A stretch of DNA of 64,000 bases from positions 40,041,980 through 40,105,979 of the forward strand of contig JARZZO010000004.1 in NCBI GenBank assembly GCA_030544215.1, read 5' to 3'. Shown piece after piece: positions 23,101 to 35,100 of this stretch. The notes below the pieces were generated by a model. That model had not been told where the DNA came from. It worked only from the letters and a program-made list of their open reading frames with translations, and searched no databases. The first letter of the stretch is position 1, and each line of letters opens with the position of its first letter. Made by a program: the position numbers and the translations under genes. Source of the stretch: Zantedeschia hybrid cultivar. Its lineage: Eukaryota; Streptophyta; Magnoliopsida; Alismatales; Araceae.

Positions 23101-26100
23101 AGACTCTTATCCTGACTCTAAACCATCCGATCCTATCCCTTCACTGTCTCTATCCATTAACTTCTAATTAGTGCAAAAATCGCACCTAAAAATCTTAAAA
23201 AATAAAAGATTACATATTGGGCCATAAATGGGCCTAAAAAAATCAAATAAGTGTATCTCTATGCTTCAACTGGGCCATGCATCGTCTCCAAGCCAAAAGG
23301 ATGTCTGAATAGCTCTCCGACTCCGGTAGACGGAGTCTGGGTGGAATCAGACTGTAGCTCGGGTGTCCTAACCAATCCTCTCCAGTTGGGAGGAACTCGA
23401 CCCTGTCGAGTAAGGGTCACTGCTACTTTGGTAGCGCTTCAGGAGGTCAGGGTCGATCCTCTACAACTCGGCTCGAGTGATCTATGTGTCATCTGAAGGC
23501 GGCCGTCTCCCCCGAAAAACTAGATATCGGTGGTACGAGCCTTCCCTAGATGTAACAACTTGCTTATCCAGTGTATGTTTAATCTGCTCACGACGAATAG
23601 GTATAGGAGTTGCAGGTGGACACTCATGTGTAGGGTCACTGTTGAACCCTTTTTCTGAAGGGTACAAAAGAAAGAAAAAATAATCAATAAAGGCCCATTA
23701 ATGGCCTTTAATGGAAAAAAAAGGAGGGAGGCTAGAATTCCGCCCCCCCCCCCCCACCGGCTCCCATGGAACCTCCCACCGGTGGGGGGTCTTGAACCCA
23801 TTAAAAAAAAGAGAGAGAAACCCCCCAACCGGTGGGGGGTCCTCCTCTCATTTATGCAGAGAAAAAAGAATGGGGAGAGGGGAATTAATGACCTTTATTT
23901 AAGAAGGTTAATGCCCATTTAGACTCCCTATGTTAGTGGGTTCCCTACTAAAGAAGACTTTAATGGCCAATCATTAGCCTCCATTATTGGAAACCTCCCA
24001 CATGACTAGAAAATGGAGGTAGTTAAATGGGGTTCACCTCATTTAATACAAACAAGAGAGAGAATAAAATAAAGAGGAGGAGGAGAATGGGGGTGGCCAC
24101 CGGTTCCTCAAACCGGTGGCACCCCCCCACCGGTTCTTAACAGGTGGGGGGGGGGGGGGGGATAAACCGGTGGCTCCCCCCACCTGTTCCAAACCGGTGG
24201 GGGTGCCTACCGGGCCCCCTCCTCTCTATCTTCTCTCTAATTTCTCTCTCACTCTCTCTAAAAAAAAAATCCTCCGGTGGAACCCCTCACCTCAGAAATT
24301 TCCGGTGGGTATCCCTACCGGTTAGGTTTCCGTGGCCTATAAATTCCCCCCAAGGGGTAAGAAGAAGGCCATGCCTCCTTGGCCCAAAAATTCCTAGGGG
24401 AAACTCTGCCCATTTGAAGACCAAATCGGTGGCTCCCCCCACCGGTTCCAAACCGGTGGGGGTGCCCACCGGGCCCCCTCCTCTCTATCTTCTCTTTAAT
24501 TTCTCTCTCACTCTCTCTAAAAAAAAAATCCCCCGGTGGAACCCCTCACCTCAGAAATTTCCGGTGGGTATCCCCACCGGTTAGGTTTCCGTGGCCTATA
24601 AATTCCCCCCAAGGGGTAAGAAGAAGGCTATGCCTCCTTGGCCCAAAAATTCCTAGGGGAAATTCTGCTCATTTGAAGACCAAATCCGGTGCTCTTGCCC
24701 GGGTTTGTTGCGTTGGGAGGATATTTTTCGTCCCGGAGGGCTTTCTTTCTAAGGTTTATTCCTAAGAAGAAGTTCTGCCGAATTTATATTGTAAAATTAC
24801 CGTTCTATAAGACGGGATTATGCCGAAATGATGAATGAAATACTAATATTTACTCTTTGAGCATATGTGTGTGCATAGGTGTTCATGAATCTATTACTTA
24901 AGTAACATTATGTTATTATATTTTCACATACGTAATTAAATTATTAATTAGTTTAATAACTAATTAAAATACATAAATACATAATTAAATATTCTAAAAT
25001 ATCCTTGGCCTCGCTCCATACATAACTAATCTTAGACTCATAATCAAAACTCAATATTGAAATATTGAGACATAAAATAATATACTTAAGTTAAAAAAAA
25101 ACTTAAATACCTCTATGCTTAATTAATTAATAAAATATGTAAAAATTATTTAAAATCATTAAAATAAATATAAAAATCAGAAAAATTCTGTAAAAACTAG
25201 TAATACTCAGTAAAAATTAGAAAATCAAATATAGAAATTACATAAACCCAAAAACATGACTTAAATATCCTTCATATATCCAATTAATTAATAAAAATCA
25301 GTAAAAGTAATAAAAAATCAGTAAAATTCAGAAAAAACCAGTAAAAAACAGAGAACCAAATCTGAAAGCATATAAAATTCCCGAAATGACCAAAATGCCC
25401 CTAGAACTTAATGAAATTACAAAAGTACCCTCACCGATGATAAAAATCTGTAAAAATCACAGAAAATTCTTAAAAAATATCAAAACTTCTCCAATACCCA
25501 AAATACCCTCCAAACCTTAATAAGATGGGTAAAATTATCAAAATATCCTCAGTATGATAAAAATAAATAAAAAATCTCAGAAAAATATAAAAATAGACTT
25601 AGTCTAATAAACCCGATTTAAGGTAAAATTACCAAAATATCCCTATAACTTAAATATGTCTAAAATGATCCTAAAATACATTCTAAGGGTTTTCAAGTTT
25701 TCCTAAAATGCTAAAAAACTTAAAATGACCATAATGACCCTAATGCAACATAATTGTAAAAATACCCAAAAAATAGACTTTAAGTCTAGAAATCCAATTT
25801 GGATAAAATTACCAAAATACCCTTACAACCCAAACACACTTAAAGTAACTCTAGAATACCTCCTAAGGTTTTGAAACCTTCCTAAATCATTAAAACTCAT
25901 TTCACACACTAAAGTGACCATAATATCCCTATACCCTCCAACTTGACCATAATATCCCTATACCCTCCAACTTGACATAATTACAAAAATACCCTTATGG
26001 GTCTAAAATACTTGGAATCAATCCAGATAACTCGTAGTCAATCCAAAACCTTTTAAAAAGTCTCTAAATCAATTATAAAATCATCCTAAACTTGGGTGAG

Positions 26101-29100
26101 GCCAAGAGCTTAACCTAAAACATATCTTCATATGCATGTGCTGCTTGTAGTAGTAGTGTTGCATGTTATAAGGGCATCAACGGACGGTTAATCAAGGGTT
26201 GTCGAGCGGTTGCTCGACGTAATTAACACTGATCGATGTCAGTGGAGAGAGGTTATATACTTGGATCTTCGCCTGATCCGAAGTCCCGAATTTCCTGAGG
26301 GCTAATCTCAAGCTCTCATAGTCCAATAAATAAAATAAATAAAACCGACCTATATTTCTCCAGATAAAACAAAAGACCCAAAAAACGACATGATTTTATT
26401 TTAAATAATTCGATAGGAGAGACAACTAGGTTAGGTTCCAAACAGATGGCATGCCCGGTGGGACCTCTCTTTCCCTCCATCTCTCCGTCCGATGATGCCC
26501 TCATCACAACTCTACTACTAACTATGTCATGTCTTATGCAGGTGATCGAGTTTCTGCTTAAAAGACGACAATGGCGGCAAGGGTCACGTATGACCCACTT
26601 GTGGTGGCGACCCACGCACGGTGTGGATATCTAACCACGCCAACATGCTTCGGGGACTTCCCCGCGGTGATTGGATCTCCATACTTTATGGGGGTCGTTC
26701 CGGCACCAGAGCCTACTCCGGAAAAAAAGAAGAAGAGGTGCGCTTCTCGCGCCAGAAGAAGCAACAACAACGGCCGACGTAGGCAAGTGCTCGCCGCCAA
26801 TACCATCAATATCTTTCCAGCCTCCTCGTCCAACAGGAGGCAAAAGCGGAAGGTTCTAACCGCAAGCTCGTCCAGGACGGGGAAAACTATATTGGTGGGG
26901 AACTTGGACATTCGTCTAGATGGCGGGCAACCCATCATTCCTAAGATCCATCATATTCTGACAGTTTCTATCCAGAATCGGTTCGGGATTCTACCGAAGC
27001 TTTGCCAAGATGGGGCAACATTCAAAAAGAAGAAAAGGACTCCAAAGGCCCCTGTTCGTCGGGAGCCAATAATTATATCAGAGCATGCCATGCCTCGAGA
27101 AGAGGGCAATGCTACGCCCCGAGCAAGGGGCAACTCCATGCCTCGGAATGGGGGCAAATTTATGCCTCGGGTTGGGGGCAATCCAATGTAGGATAGGAGT
27201 CTCCGCATAAAGGAAATGTGGGTAACCAAAGAGGAAGCCCGCAAAATTCGCCAGGCTAGAGTTACCCTAGCAGAACAACAGCCTCAACAGCTCGTAGAGC
27301 CTGAGGGGCAGATAACCAACTCAGCTACCCAACCTTGTTCCTTGCGAGGTCAAAAGGGAAAAGGTGCCTATAAGGCACATGAGCAAGTCCGACAGCGGAC
27401 ATCTGTCCTCGAGCGATTGGGCGCATTGGTCCGATCGACTCACAAAATGAAGAGAACTGCCAGAATGACAAAGAATGGCATACAAGTCTACACATGCTAC
27501 ACCTCCAGTATCACCAACCGGCAGCTTTCCCTGCCAGAAGACCCAAATAATATTATCAATCTGATGCAACGGGTCGGACCCATAACCCGTCAAATGGAGC
27601 AAGCTATGCGCTTGCCGAATCGAGGAAGCCAGGGGGCAGAGCCACCCCAAATTGGCAGTGGCAATGCTACTGGAGGAGCTGATGAAGATAGGGCAAATGC
27701 TTCAAATATCGAGGCTGCTCCAGAACAACTTTAAGATCAAATACAACCTTAGAGTATGGAGGAGATGAGGCAAGAAAATCAACTAACTCAGGGCCTTGCT
27801 CTATGGCCTAATACAAAAGATGAAGGAGCAGCAAAAGGTAGCTCAAGTCCCCCCAACAAAGGCACCACCTCCAAGGGTAATACCTATGTCAACGGTGATA
27901 AGACCGCAAGCTGCAGAGGTCAACTTCAACCCTGATGAGATACAAGAAGATCAGGTTGTGGAACCCAATCATAATGGTCAGCAATCCCATGCTTCTGCAG
28001 ATGATGCTACGGCATTGCAGAAGCATCTTATCGAGCAAATTGTTGAAGCCAAAATGGCAGAACAAGACGATGGAATAGGCACATTTGACTTATACAAAGT
28101 ACCATTCCCAGTACGTCATATGTTCAAGAAGCTCTCGTCAGATCACAACAAGTGCCCCAAGTTCACCAAGTATGACGGGGAAGGCTCAGCCAAAGAACAT
28201 ATTGCCTAGTATATGAGTGACTTGGGAGAGCTGGCTACTGATGAGGCCTATCTTATGAGGTTCTTTTCTACCTCTCTCACGGGCACTGCGTTCCAATGGT
28301 ATGCAAAGTTGAAGCCCAACTCTATTAGCAATTGGGAGATAATGTAGAAAAAGTTCCTCGACCACTTCAAGGTGTCGGAACGAAAGGTCACCATCACTGA
28401 ATTGGTGACACTAAAGCAACGTAGGAATGAATCCGCCACCGACTATATCGAAAAATGGTGGAACCTCTGCATGAAATGCGACAATCCGCCGACCCAAGAT
28501 GATGCAGTGCGATTGTGCAAAAGGGGCTTAAAGCCTGAAATAAGTGAAAAGCTGATTGGCGCAAATGTCAGGAACTTTGATCAGCTAAATAACATTGTGA
28601 CGGAGGTCGAAATATTTTTCGCAGACCATCCAACCATTGCCTCCGTTGGGGGGAAAGTCCCAAAGAAGCAAAATATGGATACAAAAGAGGTCAATGCTGT
28701 AGACTTTACCTCGGCTGTAGAAAATACAGGGGGCAAGAACAATGAAAATGCCTCAACATCCAATAGAAGGAGATCATATGCCACTCTTAATGAGAGAAGG
28801 AAAATGCCTTACTCTTTCATCAGAGAGCATACAAGAGAGTTGTTTAACGTATGCACGCGGGCAAATCTCTTGATGCTACCTGAACCAAAAAGGCCAACAG
28901 AAGTTGGTAGAATAGATGAACCCAACTATTGCATGTACTATCGTATGTTGGGACATGTAATAGAGGATTGTTATATCTGCAAAGGGGAAATCGAAATGCT
29001 TATTTGAGAAGGGGCCGTGGAGATGGGAAAATACCTGATAGACCTGCCTCAGCCACATCGAATGCCCAGACAAACATTTGCAGCGAATGTTGTCTACATG

Positions 29101-32100
29101 GGTGAAAACTCCTCAGAAGAAGAGCCTGCAAATAAGAATATAGATGCCCCTCTGGAACAGGAAGCAATACCATCATACGCTCCAGCGACCCCCATTCCAG
29201 AAGGGTCTATCGTGGCGGCACTAGAGGAGATTCAGATGAGTATGTCACAACTCTTCCATCGGCAAGTTTCGCCGGAGCAGGAGGCAATACCATCATACGC
29301 TCCAGCGACCCCCACTCCAGAAGGGTTTATCGTGGTGGCACTGGAGGAGATTCAGATGAGTATGTCACAGCTCTCCCATCGGCAAGTTTTGCCGGAGCAG
29401 GAAGCAATACCATCATACGCTCCAACGACTCCCACTCTAGAAGGGTCTATTATGACAACACTAGAGAAGATTCAGATGAGTCTGATACAACTCTCTCACC
29501 AGCAAATCACACTTGAGCAAAAGATAACTCCATCATGTACTCCAGCAACCATCATTCTAGAGGGGCCCATCATGGCCGCATTGGAGGGGATTCAAGTGAG
29601 TCTGGGATAAATCTCTCATCAACAGTATGAACTCACTCAAGTAATAGAAGGTCTTGCAAGACAATGTACAGAAGTCCTGACAATGGACAGAGTCAATAGG
29701 CCCTTCTCCTTTGAAGAGCCAGGACCAGAATGCAGCCGTCCTCTAAAGAAGAAGGGCAAACTTATCATAGACTTAAATGAAGCACCAGAAGCCCAATACT
29801 GAGAGGGGATGGTGCTCAAATGGAAAGGTTGTGAAAGTCATGACAATACTCCCGAGACCACCTTTGTAGCTAGACAAGGTTCTCGGGGAAAACAAGTTGC
29901 TGGTGTAGAAATATGGATAAGTTTTAAAGATACAGAATCCCTAGCAAAAAAGCTCAAGAGACCATACTCATTCTCAAAAGAAAAGACCCAAGAACTCTTT
30001 GAGGTATGTATGAGTAGAAAAGCAATTGTTCTGCCTAAGCCAAAAAGGGAAGAAGAAATGCATCGGATAGATGCACCCAACTACTGCCCATACCATCGCT
30101 TCATCACCCATCCAATTGAACGTTGCTTCATGTTCAAAGATGAAGTGGAAAAGTTGATTCAAGAAGGAAAGATAAATATGGGGAAGTACCTTGTGAATCC
30201 CCCACAGCCACATGCGATTACACAATGAGCGTAATTCGCAGAGCCATGAGCAAAAAAAAAGAAAAGAAAAGAAAAGAAGAGTGTGGCTTAAAAATGAGGT
30301 GCTCCGATAGACTTGATTGGTCCCGCTCCTGTGAGGGACCAATTAAGGGCAAAAAAGTCCAAAACCCGGCTGAGGTGAAAACTTGAAAGGGCGCTTTAGG
30401 TATAAATGGGTGAACCCTGCTGTGTGAAAATCCGAAAGGACGCACAGGTAAAAAAATAAAAGGGGCTAGCTTCGGTGAAAACTCGTATGGGCGCTGATGT
30501 TAGTTTTTTTTTTTTTAAAAAAAAATATCATCATCATCCAGCAACTCATCGGGGTATGGGTCACAGAAGCTGTTTGTACCAAGTGTGTTCAAAATATATA
30601 TATAGCCATCCTCTGGTAGGGGGAGAGCTCTTTCGGCCTGTCTCAGGCGGGGATCGAGTTTTCCCACATTCCTACCTAGGGAGGATATCAGAGTCGTCAA
30701 TGATGAGAAAATTCTTGGTGTCACTTTACATTGGATAAATGGCACAAATTATCCCATCAAGGGCTATGACCGAGGCGATGATGATGACGTCCTCCCGACT
30801 CGGCAAGGAAGTGGGAAACTCGATTTTTCACTTGATAAGGCCAAGAAGAGCATTTCACCCTCTTGGCTAAAATCATTCGTCCCACCGGAAAAATATCTGT
30901 CAATAATTCATACCAAAACACTAAAATCCTTGTGCCCCCGGGAGGCGTTGTATCCTAAATTTTCCCATTGCCGTCCCGAGGAGGCGTTGTATCCTAAAAT
31001 TCCCATTGCCGTCCCGAGAAGGCGTTGTATCTTAAAATTCCCATTTCCGCCCCGAGGAGGCATTGTATTCCTAAAATTTTCATTTCCGCCCCAAGAAGGC
31101 GTTGTATTCCTAAAACCTCTATTGCCGCCCCAAAGAGGCGTTGTATCTTATAAAACTTTTCTATTCGCCCCTTCGTGGCAATACCAAAGACTTTCTTGCG
31201 TCCTTGGGAGCGTTATATCCCAAAATTCCTCTCATATATTATAGTCCCATCGGCGTGCCGTAATGGGTCGAATCTGCCTCGAGGAGGCATTGTATCATAA
31301 AATTGCCTCTAGTATACACCAGTCCCACTGATGTGCCACGAGGGGCTGTAATTCATATTTTGCCTACGGGAGGCGTTAAACTTCGGAATTCGCCAACGGG
31401 AGGTTTTAAATCATGAAATTCATATTTCGCCTACGGGAGACGTTAAACTCCGGAATTCGCCTACGGGAGGCTTTAAATCTTGAAATTCATATTTCGCCTA
31501 CAGGAGGCGTTAAACTCTGGAATTCGTCTACGGGAGGCTTTAAATCCTGAAATTCATATTTCGCCTATGGGAGGCGTTAAACTCCGGAATTCGCCCACGG
31601 GAGGCTTTAAATCCTGAAATTCATATTTCGCCTACGGGAGGCGTTAAACTCCGGAATTCGCCCACGGGAGGTTTTAAATCTTGAAATTCATATTTCGCCT
31701 ACGGGAGGCGTTAAACTTCGGAATTCGCCCACGGGAGGCTTTAAATCCTAAAATTTATATTTCGCCTACGAGAGGCGTTAAACTCTGGAATTTGCCTACG
31801 GGAGGCATTAAATCCCGGAATTCATATTTCGCCTACGGGAGGCGTTAAACTCCGGAATTCGCCTACGGGAGGCTTTAAATCTCGGAATTCATATTTCGCC
31901 TACGGGAGGCGTTAAAACTCCGGAATTCGTCTACGGGAGGCTTTAAATCTCAGAATTCATATTTCGCTTACGGGAGGCATTAAACCTTGGAATTCGCTTG
32001 CGGGAGGCTTTAAATCTTGAAATTCATATTTCGCCTACGGGAGACATTAAACCCCGGAATTCGTCTACGGAAGGCATTAAACTCTGGAATTCGCCTACGG

Positions 32101-35100
32101 AAGGCATTAAATCCTAGAATTCGCCTGCGGGAGGCTTTAAATCCTGAAATTCATATTTCGCCTACAGGAGGCGTTAAACTTCGAAATTTTGCCCACTTGG
32201 GAGGCAGATATATCCCAAAAAGGCCAAAATTCTCCTTTTCGCCTATGAGAGGTGTTGTGTTCTAAAATTCAACTAATTGTCTTGTGCCTCCGGGAGGCAC
32301 TGTATCTCAAAATATTCGGTCTTCGGGAGCCTTTGTATCCCAAATCCACGACTACCTAGAACCCCCTTTTCTCGAAAACTACATATATTTCTTATCGGTT
32401 CTCAGGGAAGACTTAATTCCCTACATATAATTTTTTATCGGTTCTCAGGGAAGACTCAATTCTCTACATATAATTCCTTATCGGTTCTCAGGGAAGACTC
32501 AGTTCTCTACATAAAATTCCTTATCGGTTTTCAGGGAAGACTCAGTTCTCTATATAAAATTTCTTATCGGTTCTCAGGGAAGACTCAGTTCCCTACATAT
32601 AATTCATTATCGGTTTTCAGGGAAGACTCAGTTCCCTATATATAATTCCTTAACGGTTCTCAGGGAAGACTTAGTTCCCTATATAAAATTCCTTATCGGT
32701 TCTCAGAGAAGACTCAGTTCCCTATATATAATTCCTTAACGGTTCTCAGGGAAGACTCAGTTCCCTACATAAAATTCCTTATCGGTTCTCAGGGAAGACT
32801 CAGTTCCCTACATATAATTTCTTATCGGTTCTCAGGGAAGACTCAGTTCCCTATATATAATTCCTTAACGGTTCTCAGGGAAGACTTAGTTCCCTACATA
32901 AAATTCCTTATCGGTTCTCAGAGGAGACTCAGTTCCCTATATATAATTCCTTAACGGTTCTCAGGGAAGACTCAGTTCCCTACATAAAATTCCTTATCAG
33001 TTCTCAAAGAAGACTCAGTTCCCTACATATAATTTCTTATCGGTTCTCAGGGAAGACATAGTTCCCTATATATAATTCCTTAACGGTTCTCAAGGAAGAC
33101 TCAGTTCCCTACATAAAATTTCTTATCGGTTCTCAGAGAAGACTCAATTCCCTACATAAAATTCCTTAGCGGTTCTCAGGGAAGCCGTAATTCGCTACCA
33201 AAAAAAAAAGAAAAAAATGGGGCTTAAAAATGAGGTGCCCCGATGGACTTAATCGATCTCGTCCTCGAAGGGATCGATTAAGGGTAAAAAAGTCTTATAC
33301 CTAGCTAAGGTGAAAATCCGAAAAGGCACCTTCGACAAAATCGGATAACCCCGCTGTGTGGAAACTCGCAAGGGCGCACAGGCAAAAATAAGAGGGGGCT
33401 AATACTGGCGAAAACCTGAAAAGGGCGCTAGTATTAGTTTAAAAAAAAAAAAGAAAGAAAGAAAGAAAAAATAATACAGGCAATATACAACAAAGAGTTC
33501 ATACCACTCAAGCTTAGCATTGATCTTCAGAAATAATATATTGAAGCAATTGTGGAGCTCGAGACGAGCCGGCGGGGTAGTTCAAGTTCTTCGACAAAAG
33601 GGGAGGCAATAAGAATTACAATAGAGAAATAACAGATCAACTCTGGCCTAGGGAAGAGCCATGTCCCGCCAGAGACTGCAATAGACTGTCTACCAGCAAA
33701 TGGAAAACTTCAAGCCTTTGAAGAAATTCGGCTCCATCTCCGGAGTGCTAGTTGAAGTAATGATCGATGGCTGCCACAAAATAGGAGTTCTCCCTCCAAC
33801 AAAGCTTCAAGAATATATGCCTGCTAGCGCAGAGCGGCAATCTGGGCGTCTGCGGTACTAGAAAGGACAATATCCTTTTGATATTGGAGCACAGGAGTCT
33901 CCGCAACCCAAGCTGTATTGGCTGCTTCGATAGTTTCAATCTCGGCCCGCTTTGACGAAAGGCTACTTGACAATTGGCGGGACCGGAATATCGTCCTCTC
34001 CGTGCCCCGCCATAGGAGGAACTCCCGTGTGGGCCATGGGGACAATGACATCAAGCTGCAAGAAGATAGAGAGAGGAAATCAGCACCAGAGAGCTGCAAT
34101 AAAAGTCTCGAGATACACAAATAAAAATCGATCAAGTCCTAATGAAGTCATAGGACAAAGTCAAATTACTATGAACCGGATATTAGGCTAGTCCAGAACG
34201 CTTCGTACGGAGCTCCTGGAAATGCCAATATAAGGTACTGATATCCCAAGATAGAGCAAATGCCGGAAGAATTAAACGACTCGTTTGTGTATTCTTAAGG
34301 AGTCTCCATATCATGAAGGCCAAGAGATCCTACAGAATCCGAGTAAATGTCAAAAGATTCGAGCAGCATCAACTCTCGGGGAACCTCTAGGTCGTGAAGG
34401 CTAAGATGATTCTCATAATCAAAGGGGTTAGACGCTTTCAAATACATCTGGAGAGTCAAAAAAGTTATGAAAACAAGACTTCCTAGGTTTATCTTGAGGT
34501 GTCTAAGTATCAAAATTGAGGGTCATCGGAATCCAGATAAGCTCAGATGGAGCACATGCATAGCAAGCCGAAGCGATGTGTCGTCTGGCATATACGAGAC
34601 GGCGGTTGACTTCTTTTAATAGCTATGAATATATAAGGCAAGACATGGGAATTCATCAAGTTAATATTGGCACACCGCATGTGAGGACTCCTCAAGCATG
34701 CAAAATGAAGATTCTTGTAGCCAGATGGGACACGGGACATGCACCGTCGTCTTCACCTTCGGCACATGTCCTATGGGGGGCATTTGTTGAACCCTTTTTC
34801 TGAAGGGTACAAAAGAAAGAAAAAAAAATCAATAAAGGCCCATCAATGGCCTTTAATGGAAAAAAAAAGAGGGAGGCTAGAATCCCCCCTCCACCGGTTC
34901 CTATGGAACCTCTCACCGGTGGGGGGTCTTGAACCCATTAAAAAAAGAGAGAGAAACCCCCTAACCGGTGGGGGGTCCTCCTCTCATTTATGCAGAGAAA
35001 AAAGAATGGGGAGAGGGGAATTAATGACTTTTATTTAAGAAGGTTAATGCCCATTTAGACTCTCTATGTTAGTGGGTTCCCCACTAAAGAAGACTTTAAT

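Larger units (their letters stand above)
21203..23359 (-). mobile_element. probable 3' LTR and flank of gypsy element C
   Basis: This stretch follows, on the minus strand, the C-terminal tail of element C, where its 3' LTR should be. No gene is recognisable. It holds GC-rich duplicated DNA (22300-22990), a long G run and shorter AT-rich parts. I could not place the LTR ends because the partner LTR is absent from the window. Confidence 0.4.

Noticed and set aside
31250..32280. RLRxALNxxI repeat peptide as a possible protein
   Set aside because: It is a translation of minisatellite 2; unit lengths vary and do not keep the frame along the array.
32385..33185. CRISPR-like regular array
   Set aside because: The whole 43-bp unit repeats with no unique spacers, inside a plant LTR element.
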